Below, piece by piece: positions 16,785 to 24,599 of a stretch of 37,945 nucleotides of DNA. Numbering within the stretch: position 1 is the stretch's first letter; every line of letters begins with the position of its first letter. Where the stretch lies: contig JADKKR010000015.1 of NCBI GenBank assembly GCA_016720395.1, positions 1 to 37,945 of the forward strand. The letters run 5' to 3'. The position numbers were made by a program, and so were the translations under genes. Source of the stretch: Geobacteraceae bacterium. Its GTDB lineage: Bacteria > Desulfobacterota > Desulfuromonadia > Geobacterales > Pseudopelobacteraceae. The notes beneath the pieces were generated by a model. That model ran no database searches. It was given only the letters and a program-made list of their open reading frames with translations, and was not told the DNA's origin.

Positions 16785-18646
16785 TGTTCTATCTTGGCGT
16801 TACCACGGTTATTTTTTTGTGATTTTTGATGTTGTTTTTTCTTCTTAGCTGCACTTGCCCCCTTTTTTTCCACAATTTTTACGTGTCCATACTCGTCATC
16901 AATTAGTTCAAGAAGATCTTTTGTCTCCTGCCTCTCAGGATCAAGCTTAGTTGCCTTAAAAAGAGCTTCGCGCGCCTTTTTCGTTTCAGATGTGTGTAAA
17001 TAGGTGCGAGCAAGAGCATGGTATACCTTAGCAGAGGGTCTTATTTCAATCGAATGCAAAAAAGCCTGCTTGGCTGCCGGGTAATCTTTGAGAAACTCCT
17101 GAACAATTCCCAACCGGTAAAAGGTTGTGCCGTCTTCCGGATAACGGTTGCTCTCCTCAGTAAGAAATTCAACCAGTTCATCATATTGTTTTTGTTTCCC
17201 CAGAATTGCTATAAGTCTCAGTCTTTCCTGCTGATCATCTCTATTTATTACAAGAATTTCTCGGCACTGCTTCTCTGCCCGTGATAGGTTTTTTCTACTG
17301 ACTTCGAGCTTTATGAGTTCACGCCGCGGTTCAAGATTCTTCGGGTCCAGTCTTATGGCAGTCTCAAGTGATTTAATTGAGTCGCTGACTTGTCCGGATT
17401 TTTGATAAGCTCTGGCCAAACTGAAATGAATGACCGGATTATCAGGAGCGCTCGTCAGTATATTCTTGTATTCGGCTATAGCCCTGGCCAGGTTACCTTT
17501 AAGCACAAAAATATCAGCAAGTCTGCGGTGAGCGTCTCCCTTGTTTTTGTCCAAAGAAATGCTGATTTCGTATTCGCTGATTGCTCCTCCCAGATCTCCT
17601 TTGCGCTCCAGGATTATCCCGATGCTGTAATGAATTCCAGCATCATCCGGTGAAATTGAGATCGATTTTTGATAGCTTCTGAGTGCATCATCGTCATTTC
17701 CTGCAGCAAGGTAGGCGTCACCAAGTTTCTGATAAGCTCCAGGTGTTGCTTTCTCCTCTACGGCATTTTTGTAGCTTCTGATAGCCGCCGGAAAATCGCG
17801 GCGTAATAAATAAGCATCACCTTCCTGAATATAGGTTGCAATAGCGTTTTCGGTGACTATGCCGGCAAATTTTGCCTCTGCCTTTGAAGCCTCTCTATCT
17901 CCGGTTGCATTCAATGCCTCAGCCAATTGATGGTGGAGAGACTTGTCACTGGGATTTAACGCAATAGCCTGTTTCAGTAATTGAATTCCTTCTGATAGTC
18001 GTTGCTGACGGATAACTGTCCTGGCCAATTCAGATGTCAGAGCGGGATTATCAGGAGACAATTGAAGAGCTTGTCGAAGGGGGATTTCTGCTTCTTTCCA
18101 GTTTTTCAATCCCGAATATGATCTGGCCATTCCTGTCAGTGAAATTACATCGTGTGGTCTGCCTAAGGCGGCCGATTTTTCATAATAGTACAGGGCAAGC
18201 GGATACGCTTGTGTTTCACTCAACAGTTCGGCGAGTGCAAAGTGATAACGTGGATTAGTTCCACCATATTCAAGAGCTTTGGTCAGAGAAACCATGGCGG
18301 CTGTCTTATTGTTCCGTGCCAAATGCAAAAGTCCCAATCGTCCATGGGCATCGGGGAATTGTGTATCGGTTTGTATGATGTTTTCGTAAATCGGTATGGC
18401 CCGGTCAATTTCGTTGCCGAGTTCAAACTTCATCCCTTCCAAGTACTTTTGTGCTATGCCACCAGGGCAAAGCTTGTTTACTTTGTTTTCCAGATCAACT
18501 GGCAGGGAAACAGGGTTCTTCATCTGCTGATTGGTGACGAGTTCTTTTGCATCCTTGCAGTTCTGCTCCCCTGATTTTCCCCAGGTAAAGCCGCTGCAGG
18601 TTATTGCCACAATCATCATCAAGGTAATTTGGATCAGAATTCTCAT
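16781..18646 (-). CDS. Secreted or periplasmic TPR-repeat protein
   Basis: Protein of 621 residues. An N-terminal hydrophobic segment (about 4-20) looks like a signal peptide with no clear cleavage site. From about residue 65 to 600 there are at least twelve 34-residue TPR units, recognisable by W/Y-x2-L-G/A-x2-Y/A and P-x-(D/N) patterns (PDAHGRLGLLHLA; PDDAGIHYSIGIILE; PDNPVIHFSLARAYQKSG). The last 25 residues are Lys/Gln/Asn-rich and probably disordered. TPR arrays bind other proteins. The operon position between a ClC protein and a periplasmic cytochrome suggests a scaffold in the envelope, but no partner is shown by sequence. Start and stop both overlap neighbours by four bases. Confidence 0.88.
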   Translation of the reverse strand: MRILIQITLMMIVAITCSGFTWGKSGEQNCKDAKELVTNQQMKNPVSLPVDLENKVNKLCPGGIAQKYLEGMKFELGNEIDRAIPIYENIIQTDTQFPDAHGRLGLLHLARNNKTAAMVSLTKALEYGGTNPRYHFALAELLSETQAYPLALYYYEKSAALGRPHDVISLTGMARSYSGLKNWKEAEIPLRQALQLSPDNPALTSELARTVIRQQRLSEGIQLLKQAIALNPSDKSLHHQLAEALNATGDREASKAEAKFAGIVTENAIATYIQEGDAYLLRRDFPAAIRSYKNAVEEKATPGAYQKLGDAYLAAGNDDDALRSYQKSISISPDDAGIHYSIGIILERKGDLGGAISEYEISISLDKNKGDAHRRLADIFVLKGNLARAIAEYKNILTSAPDNPVIHFSLARAYQKSGQVSDSIKSLETAIRLDPKNLEPRRELIKLEVSRKNLSRAEKQCREILVINRDDQQERLRLIAILGKQKQYDELVEFLTEESNRYPEDGTTFYRLGIVQEFLKDYPAAKQAFLHSIEIRPSAKVYHALARTYLHTSETKKAREALFKATKLDPERQETKDLLELIDDEYGHVKIVEKKGASAAKKKKQHQKSQKNNRGNAKIEQ

Positions 18647-20037
18647 GATTTGTCCGCATCTTCTGTATGTCTATCTGACTTGTCTGATTTGGTTTTTCTG
18701 AATAATTTTACCAGGAATTCGAGAAGTGATTTCTCACGAGGGACAACGGTGGCATACTCAATGTCGCCAAGCTGACTCCCCTCAAGGGCCGATAGGGAGC
18801 CACTCTTTTGAATTCCCAACAGTTGGCTTGGATAAACACTATTGTATCCGACAATGAGAAAGCTGGTCAGGCAGGCCACGGCAGCATGGGTGCCAATTGC
18901 CGAGCCGAACATTTCCATGGCCAAAATGGACGCTGATATTGGTGTATTGGCGGCGGCAGACAGGACAGCTACCATACCGATTGCAGAAAATGCTGCCACG
19001 TTTGGTTCGTTGAATATTGACGCAAACAGATTACCTGCCGAGGTGCCGATAAAGAAGACAGGAGTAAGTACTCCGCCACTGCCTCCGCAGCCAAGTGTGA
19101 TCGCGGTCGTGACACTTTTCCAAAATACCGCCCCATTCGGGAGATGTTCCCCCCTCAATCCCCGCTCAATAGTAGGCAGTCCCAACCCCAAATACTCCTG
19201 AGATACGAACATGCCGATCAGCACCAGAAGGCCACCTCCGATGAGTGCTGCGACTATCCAGTGCCTTGATATCCGTTCAAGCAGACTCCGCATAACGTGA
19301 AGCAGCTGGATAAAGAACAGCGCGATTAAGCCGCACCAGATGCCGAGCAGCAGCATTTCGAGAAAACCCCAACCGGTCATCCTGGAAGCAATTGTGATCG
19401 ACTCAAAAGAATAGGTAACACCCAATGCCGTTGCCACGTGATAACCAACTATTCCGGCAACAAACGAAGGAAATAACACCTCGTACATCATCTGTCCAAG
19501 CACCAGAACCTCGATGCCAAACAGTGCTCCCGCGATTGGGGTTCCGAAAACCGTGGCGAATCCAGCGCTGATTCCGCAGATAACGAGTTTTTTCCTGTCC
19601 GATTCAGGCAGGCGTGCGATGGAGGCAAAAGTGGAGGCGAGGCCGGCACCGATCTGGGCACAGGGGCCCTCTTTGCCGGCCGATCCCCCGCTTGCCAAGG
19701 TTATGATCGTTGCCACCAGTTTGACCGGGACTACCTTGAAGGGGATTCTCCCCATTCTCTGGTGGACAGCCTCAATGACCTTTTCTGTTCCATGCCCGGC
19801 GGCATCCGGTGCCAAATAACGCACAATGGCGCTACTGAAAAGCAAGGATGCCGGTAGAAATAACTGAAAGGGGAGGCACCCTTCATAGAAATAACTACCC
19901 GCCGAAAGTGCTTTCAGGAAAAAAGCGGTTCCAAGTCCTGCAAGCGTACCGACGACCGAGGCGTAAACAGTCCATTTGATGATGCTGGCAAAGAGCGTTA
20001 GCTGTTCAGATATGTGATGTTTAAATAGAGTACGCAC
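18643..20037 (-). CDS. ClC-family chloride channel or transporter
   Basis: Membrane protein of 464 residues, without C-terminal CBS domains. The gating motif GKEGP (121-125) keeps the external Glu (Glu123) and CGGSGGVLTP (317-326) matches the G-x-F-x-P filter region. Two departures from the E. coli exchanger are visible. The GSGIP filter position reads GHGTE (81-85). The internal proton-path Glu203 aligns with Val177 (PIAGALFGIEVL). Loss of that Glu is known to uncouple proton transport, so passive anion flux is possible, but this is inference. The GTG start immediately follows the pal stop with no separate ribosome site, indicating coupled translation. The stop overlaps the TPR start. Confidence 0.9.
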   Translation of the reverse strand: MRTLFKHHISEQLTLFASIIKWTVYASVVGTLAGLGTAFFLKALSAGSYFYEGCLPFQLFLPASLLFSSAIVRYLAPDAAGHGTEKVIEAVHQRMGRIPFKVVPVKLVATIITLASGGSAGKEGPCAQIGAGLASTFASIARLPESDRKKLVICGISAGFATVFGTPIAGALFGIEVLVLGQMMYEVLFPSFVAGIVGYHVATALGVTYSFESITIASRMTGWGFLEMLLLGIWCGLIALFFIQLLHVMRSLLERISRHWIVAALIGGGLLVLIGMFVSQEYLGLGLPTIERGLRGEHLPNGAVFWKSVTTAITLGCGGSGGVLTPVFFIGTSAGNLFASIFNEPNVAAFSAIGMVAVLSAAANTPISASILAMEMFGSAIGTHAAVACLTSFLIVGYNSVYPSQLLGIQKSGSLSALEGSQLGDIEYATVVPREKSLLEFLVKLFRKTKSDKSDRHTEDADKS

Positions 20038-20616
20038 CTATTTTTGAATTACGAATTCATCCCTGCGATTTTTTGACCAGGCGCTTTCATCATTACCCTG
20101 AACTGCCGGGCGCTCTTTGCCATAGCTGATTACGGAGAGACGTTTCTCTGGTATCCCCAAAGTCACAAGATATTGCATTGCTGCTTTTGCGCGTTTCTCG
20201 CCCAGCGCCAGGTTGTATTCAGCAGATCCACGTTCATCACAATTCCCTTCGATCCGCACTACTGTTGCAGAGCTGTTTTCAATAATTTCCATGTTTTTCT
20301 GGAGAGCGCTTCTAGCCTCTGGAGAAAGATTATACGAATCGAAATCAAAGTAAATCCTTGCCAAAGCAACGTTAAATTTATCTGCATTTTGGGACGGTAC
20401 TGATGAATCAACGGTACTTTGCTTGATCGGAGCCGGCTTGCCTGGCTGCTCGCTTGGCTTTATCATCTTGCCAGGCTCAACTTTGGCTTGAGCGGTGGTC
20501 TTGGTTGCGGGAGTAATCGGCTCATCTTTTTTCACAATTTCATTGCTTGCACAGCCTCCGACAACAAACATGAAGCAACTCACAAAAAGAACAAGACCTA
20601 CCCGATTCTTTTTCAT
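20038..20616 (-). CDS. pal: Pal/OmpA-family peptidoglycan-associated lipoprotein
   Basis: Outer-membrane lipoprotein of about 192 residues. The start at 20616 is set by the AAAGGAG ribosome site just upstream and gives MKKNRVGLVLFVSC followed by the lipobox VVGGC; an upstream in-frame extension to 20694 runs through the promoter region. After a Pro/Lys-rich linker (about 25-75) comes the OmpA-like domain: IYFDFDSYNLSPEAR, then EGNCDERGSAEYNLALGEKRA, the canonical Pal peptidoglycan-binding block, and SYGKERP. It normally works with TolB/TolA, but neither is nearby, and it heads an operon with a ClC protein. It may therefore be an accessory Pal-like protein rather than the Tol-Pal one. Confidence 0.9.
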   Translation of the reverse strand: MKKNRVGLVLFVSCFMFVVGGCASNEIVKKDEPITPATKTTAQAKVEPGKMIKPSEQPGKPAPIKQSTVDSSVPSQNADKFNVALARIYFDFDSYNLSPEARSALQKNMEIIENSSATVVRIEGNCDERGSAEYNLALGEKRAKAAMQYLVTLGIPEKRLSVISYGKERPAVQGNDESAWSKNRRDEFVIQK

Positions 20617-20666
20617 TTTCAACTCCTTTTTGATACCCGGCAAGAGATAAACTGCCGAGACATAAC

Positions 20667-20695
20667 TTGACTGAAACAAGAGTTGCCTATACAAT
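20667..20695 (+). promoter_or_regulatory. Sigma-70-type promoter for the MarR gene
   Basis: TTGACT (20667-20672), 17-base spacer, TACAAT (20690-20695). Each box matches the consensus at five of six positions. Transcription would start near 20702, inside the palindrome, and reach the marR ATG at 20755 with a leader of about 50 bases. Confidence 0.68.
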
Positions 20696-20715
20696 TAGTG
20701 AAACTAATTATTAGT
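20693..20715. promoter_or_regulatory. Palindromic operator between pal and marR (probable MarR site)
   Basis: Two overlapping perfect inverted repeats: AATTAGT (20693-20699) / ACTAATT (20703-20709) around GAA, and ACTAAT (20703-20708) / ATTAGT (20710-20715) around one T. Size and AT-rich arms fit MarR-family operators. The element overlaps the -10 box of both divergent promoters, so a bound dimer should block both. Confidence 0.7.
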
Positions 20716-20735
20716 AATGCAAACCAATATGTCAA
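20707..20735 (-). promoter_or_regulatory. Sigma-70-type promoter for the pal-clc-TPR-c7 operon
   Basis: On the minus strand: perfect TTGACA (20735-20730), 17-base spacer, AATAAT (20712-20707, five of six matches). The -10 box lies within the palindrome. The leader to the pal ATG at 20616 would be about 85 bases. Confidence 0.65.
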
Positions 20736-20754
20736 GCCAATTTCGGGAGTCAAT

Positions 20755-21219
20755 ATGAGAAAAGATAGAAAGGCTACACCGGAGATCATTGATAATTTGA
20801 GGCGGGTTTTCCAGGCAATAAATGAATATTCAAGAATCGCAGAAAAAAAAACCGGTTTGACAGGACCGCAGCTTTGGGCAATAAAAATACTGGATAACAC
20901 CTCTCCCATAAGGGTATCTGACTTGGCTCAACGTATGTTTCTAAGGCCTGCGACGGTAGTGGGAATCCTCGACCGACTTGAAATGAAGGGGCTTGTTTCT
21001 CGAACCCGTTCAACGACCGACCGTAGAGCAGTGGACCTGACTCTTACCGAAAATGGGAAGAGTCTGGCAGCAAAGTCGCCTGAAGTTGCCCAGATAATGC
21101 TGGTGAATGGTCTGGATGAATTGACTGACGAAAAGTTTTTCGTAGTTGAGGAGGGAATGAAACTAATGGTGAGTATGCTTGGAGCAGAGCATATGACTCC
21201 ACAACCTCTGCATGGTTAA
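20755..21219 (+). CDS. MarR-family transcriptional regulator
   Basis: Winged-helix DNA-binding protein of 154 residues, the usual MarR size. The helix-turn-helix spans IRVSDLAQRMFLRPATVVGI and continues into LDRLEMKGLVSR, followed by the wing motif TDRRAVDLTLTENG, a MarR hallmark. Terminal helices would form the dimer interface. Start: ATG 20755 behind GGGAG, downstream of a strong promoter; an upstream TTG at 20683 would precede the transcription start and is rejected. Divergent from pal with a shared palindrome, so autorepression plus control of the pal-clc-TPR-cytochrome operon is the simplest model. The ligand or signal is unknown; no conserved Cys pair for redox sensing is evident. Confidence 0.92.
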   Translation: MRKDRKATPEIIDNLRRVFQAINEYSRIAEKKTGLTGPQLWAIKILDNTSPIRVSDLAQRMFLRPATVVGILDRLEMKGLVSRTRSTTDRRAVDLTLTENGKSLAAKSPEVAQIMLVNGLDELTDEKFFVVEEGMKLMVSMLGAEHMTPQPLHG

Positions 21220-21259
21220 GCAGAAGTCAATCTGCTACGAGTGAAACAGACCTGAGCCT

Positions 21260-21286
21260 GGTTGTTCCCAACCCTGAGGTTTTTTT
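21260..21286 (+). terminator. Candidate terminator after marR
   Basis: GGTTG (21260-21264), loop TTCC, CAACC (21269-21273), then CTGAGG and a run of seven T (21280-21286). The T-run is separated from the stem by six bases, so strength is doubtful. The second MscS gene starts 17 bases further on. Confidence 0.38.
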
Positions 21287-21303
21287 ACAGGGAGATAAAA
21301 TAG

Positions 21304-22413
21304 ATGAACTGGAACTGGATCAAACAGATAGAAGTTGTTGCTGAATGGCCGGATGCCGCTGTTTCCGTATTGGCACTGGTTATTGCGGTCCTGCTCGGTT
21401 TCCTCGGTTACATAGTCCTCTTCAAGGTGCTGTTACGTCTGATCGAACGTCCCGATACCGCGATACAACAGATACTGATCCGTCGATGGCGGCAACCGGC
21501 CAAGCTGCTGCTGCCGCTCTTGGCCGTCCTCCTGGCCCTTCCCTCTCTGCAGTTCCCTGAAAAAATTGCTGCACTCCTTCAGCATATTGGCAGTCTGGGC
21601 CTGATCGCTTCAGTCGCCTGGCTCCTGTCCGTCACCATCTACGGCTTGCAGGAAATGGTGCTGCAGCGTTACGACGTCACCGCCAGCGACAACCTTACTG
21701 CGCGGGCGGTCTCCACCCAGGTCAATGTGCTAATCAAGATAGCTATAGTACTGATTATCATCATTGCCGGGGCCACCATGTTGATGACCTTCGACAAGGT
21801 ACGGCAGGTGGGAGTTAGTTTGCTTGCCTCGGCAGGGATTGCCGGGGTCATTATAGGTTTCGCCGCCCAGCGCAGTCTGGCGACCCTCATCGCCGGCATC
21901 CAGATCGCCATCACGCAGCCAATCCGGCTGGACGACGTGGTTGTAGTCGAAGGTGAATGGGGGCGTATCGAGGAGATTAACCTGACCTATGTGGTGGTCT
22001 GCATCTGGGATTTGCGACGTCTGGTGCTGCCGATTACCTACTTCCTGGAAAAGCCCTTCCAGAACTGGACCCGGGCTTCAGCCGACCTAATTGGTACGGT
22101 GACCCTGCACTGCGACTACCGGGTGCCGGTGGAGGCGGTGCGTGCAGAACTGCAGAGCATCCTCGAGGGAACCGAACTCTGGGACGGAAAGGCCTCCGGC
22201 CTGGTTGTCGTGGATGCAACCGACAAGACAGTCGTCCTGCGGGCCCTGGTCAGTGCGAAAAACTCGGGGGAAGGCTGGGACCTGCGCTGCCATGTGCGCG
22301 AAAAGCTGGTTGAATTCCTGCAGCGCGAGCATCCTGATTGCCTGCCGCGTGTTCGAGCCGAGGTGGAATCGCTCTCGCAGGCAACTCAGTCGCTGGCTGA
22401 AGTGCCTTTATGA
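21304..22413 (+). CDS. MscS-family mechanosensitive channel (second copy, four- to five-helix type)
   Basis: Protein of 369 residues with about five hydrophobic segments between residues 15 and 210, then the MscS beta domain. Signature: SAGIAGVIIGFAAQRSLATL (pore helix), followed by ITQPIRLDDVVVVEGEWGRI and LPITYFLEKPFQNW. It is longer at the N-terminus and clearly different from the copy at 4432, so it belongs to another MscS subgroup (YbdG/YnaI-like architecture is possible). AGGGAGA lies 11 bases before the ATG. It precedes the trehalose genes by 283 bases. Osmotic down-shock release is the established family role. Confidence 0.88.
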   Translation: MNWNWIKQIEVVAEWPDAAVSVLALVIAVLLGFLGYIVLFKVLLRLIERPDTAIQQILIRRWRQPAKLLLPLLAVLLALPSLQFPEKIAALLQHIGSLGLIASVAWLLSVTIYGLQEMVLQRYDVTASDNLTARAVSTQVNVLIKIAIVLIIIIAGATMLMTFDKVRQVGVSLLASAGIAGVIIGFAAQRSLATLIAGIQIAITQPIRLDDVVVVEGEWGRIEEINLTYVVVCIWDLRRLVLPITYFLEKPFQNWTRASADLIGTVTLHCDYRVPVEAVRAELQSILEGTELWDGKASGLVVVDATDKTVVLRALVSAKNSGEGWDLRCHVREKLVEFLQREHPDCLPRVRAEVESLSQATQSLAEVPL

Positions 22414-22480
22414 ATTATTTCGATTTTTTAATTTCAGAAATTGCATAAGCCATGGAAATATGTGCTTGCTACGCCGCCAT

Positions 22481-22527
22481 AAATAACAGTTGTCGTCATG
22501 TGCGACGGATTTTCATAGCTGTTATTT
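22481..22527. repeat. Inverted repeat in the mscS-treZ intergenic region
   Basis: Perfect 9-base arms AAATAACAG (22481-22489) and CTGTTATTT (22519-22527) around a 29-base loop, which itself contains GTCG...CGAC. No T-run follows directly. It may be an mRNA structure at the mscS 3' end or a regulator site upstream of treZ. The rest of the 283-base gap holds only the promoter candidate listed next and the treZ ribosome site. Confidence 0.55.
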
Positions 22528-22535
22528 CATCAGCT

Positions 22536-22566
22536 TTGACTCCTGTTTCAATTTTACTGGTAAATT
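22536..22566 (+). promoter_or_regulatory. Candidate promoter for the treZ-GH57-treY genes
   Basis: TTGACT (22536-22541) and, after 19 bases, an extended -10 TGG-TAAATT (22558-22566). The spacer is longer than ideal, so confidence is limited. It is immediately downstream of the inverted repeat. Confidence 0.38.
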
Positions 22567-22696
22567 AAGGCAGTTGCACTGTACATACCGCACATGGTTT
22601 CAGGCGTGATTATTGCTGATACCTACCGAATAGGAATGAGGATATTATCCGGACAATGCCGCATTATCTGGCAACCTGGAATAATTAGGAGCTGAT

Positions 22697-24529
22697 ATGG
22701 AACGATTTACCCACGACATCGGTGCAACCCCCGCAGCTGGCGGAACCCGATTCAGGCTCTGGGCGCCTTCGGCCACGTCGGTCGAGGTGGAAGTGGTGGG
22801 TGCCGCTACACAGAAAACACCTCTCAGGCAGGACGGCGAATACTTTCAGGGGGTGGTGCAGGCGGCACCTGGTGACCGTTACTGGTACTGGCTGGACGGC
22901 ACGCTGCGGCGCCCCGATCCCGTTTCCCGCAGCCAGCCTGATGGCGTGCACGGCCCTTCCCAGGTGATCGATCCAATGTTTGCCTGGAGCGACGATCGCT
23001 GGCAAGGAATTGCCCTTGACGAATACGTTATGTATGAGCTGCATGTGGGAACCTGTACCCCAGAAGGCACATTTGAAGGGGTCATCTCCCGCCTCGATTA
23101 CCTGTGCGAACTCGGGATAACCGCCCTGCAACTGATGCCGGTGGCCCAGTTTCCCGGAGAAAGGAATTGGGGCTATGACGGCACCTACCCCTTTGCCCCC
23201 CAGAACTCCTATGGCGGTGCGGACGGTCTGAAACGCCTGGTGGATGCCTGCCATTCCCGGGGGTTGGCCGTGATCCTGGATGTGGTCTACAATCACCTGG
23301 GACCGGAAGGGAATTATCTGCATGCCTTCGGCCCCTACTTTACCGACCGCTACCGCACCCCCTGGGGGGACGCGGTCAATTTCGACGGCCCCGGCAGTGA
23401 CCAGGTCCGCCACTATTTCATCTCCAATGCACTCTACTGGATAACCGAATACCATATCGATGCTCTGCGGCTGGATGCCATCCACGGCATCTACGACTTC
23501 AGTGCCCTGCATATCCTTCAGGAACTAACCGGGGCAGTACACCGGCAGGGTATCGTACTCGGCCGCCGGGTCCACGTGATCGCCGAAAGCGATTTGAACG
23601 ACGTGCGTGTGGTTAAGCCGGCCGAGTCGGGAGGTTATGGCCTGGATGCCCAGTGGAACGACGACTTCCACCATGCCCTGCGGACGTTATTGACCAATGA
23701 CCGAAGCGGCTATTACGTCGACTTCGGCCGGTTCTCAGATCTGGTCAAGGCATTCAGGGAAGGGTTTGTCCTCTCCGGCGACTATTCGACGTTCAGAAGG
23801 AGACGGCATGGCAGTTCCTCGGCAGACATCCCGCCCGGCCAACTGGTGGTCTTTTCCCAGAACCATGACCAGGTTGGCAACCACATGCGCGGTGAGCGAT
23901 TAGGCGAACACCTTACAGCACAACAACTCAAACTGGCCGCCGCGACAGTGCTGCTCTCCCCTTACCTGCCGCTGCTCTTCATGGGGGAGGAATACGGGGA
24001 ATCGGCACCTTTTCCCTATTTCGTCAGTCATGGGGATGCAGAACTGGTGGAGTGTGTCAGGCGGGGACGCCTGGAAGAGTTTGCCGCATTTGGAAATCAG
24101 TGCACCCCGCCCGATCCCCAGACAGAGGCAACCTTTCTTTCAGCGAAACTTGATCAGGAACAGCGCCGGGTGGGTGACCAAAAATCCATCTTTGAATTTT
24201 ACCGCGAACTGATACATCTGCGTAGAGAATGTACTCCGCTTGCCAGACTCAACAGAGAAGATATGCAGGTGATTGCCAACGAGGATGAACAGATGCTGGC
24301 GATCATCCGAAATGCGGGTGACGATCAGCTCTTCTGCCTGTTCAACTTCAGAGACCGGGACTGCGTAATCCCTCCGTCTCTGGCATGTGGTGCCCTGCGC
24401 ATCCTACTCGATTCTTCGGGTACCTATCCACCGGGCAGTTGCGTTACCGTGTACTCCACCCGTCCCAAAACATTTCCGACTCTGGCCCCTTTCGGCGTCA
24501 TGGTCTACCAGGCCCATAAAACAGGGTAA
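22697..24529 (+). CDS. treZ: Malto-oligosyltrehalose trehalohydrolase (TreZ, GH13)
   Basis: Cytosolic glycoside hydrolase of 610 residues that cuts trehalose from the end of maltooligosyltrehalose made by TreY. An N-terminal CBM48-like beta domain (RFRLWAPSATSVEVEV) is followed by the (beta/alpha)8 barrel. The catalytic set is visible: Asp260 in LRLDAIHGIYD (nucleophile), Glu297 in VIAESDLND (acid/base), Asp391 in FSQNHDQVGN. Text such as FMGEEYGESAPFPYFVSH is typical of TreZ. TAGGAG precedes the ATG. It is the first gene of a treZ-GH57-treY series, 70 bases before GH57. Length and motifs are complete, with no frame break. Confidence 0.95.
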   Translation: MERFTHDIGATPAAGGTRFRLWAPSATSVEVEVVGAATQKTPLRQDGEYFQGVVQAAPGDRYWYWLDGTLRRPDPVSRSQPDGVHGPSQVIDPMFAWSDDRWQGIALDEYVMYELHVGTCTPEGTFEGVISRLDYLCELGITALQLMPVAQFPGERNWGYDGTYPFAPQNSYGGADGLKRLVDACHSRGLAVILDVVYNHLGPEGNYLHAFGPYFTDRYRTPWGDAVNFDGPGSDQVRHYFISNALYWITEYHIDALRLDAIHGIYDFSALHILQELTGAVHRQGIVLGRRVHVIAESDLNDVRVVKPAESGGYGLDAQWNDDFHHALRTLLTNDRSGYYVDFGRFSDLVKAFREGFVLSGDYSTFRRRRHGSSSADIPPGQLVVFSQNHDQVGNHMRGERLGEHLTAQQLKLAAATVLLSPYLPLLFMGEEYGESAPFPYFVSHGDAELVECVRRGRLEEFAAFGNQCTPPDPQTEATFLSAKLDQEQRRVGDQKSIFEFYRELIHLRRECTPLARLNREDMQVIANEDEQMLAIIRNAGDDQLFCLFNFRDRDCVIPPSLACGALRILLDSSGTYPPGSCVTVYSTRPKTFPTLAPFGVMVYQAHKTG

Positions 24530-24599
24530 GTGAATTATAGAAGGTCGTTCTGCCAGAATACACAGACACAAACTTCAACCATGCCAAAGGATTGACTCA

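Noticed and set aside
20617..20694. N-terminal extension of Pal
   Set aside because: It runs through the promoter region and would bury the lipoprotein signal; ATG 20616 has a strong ribosome site.
20683..20754. N-terminal extension of the MarR protein
   Set aside because: Begins before the predicted transcription start and crosses the operator; ATG 20755 behind GGGAG gives the normal length.
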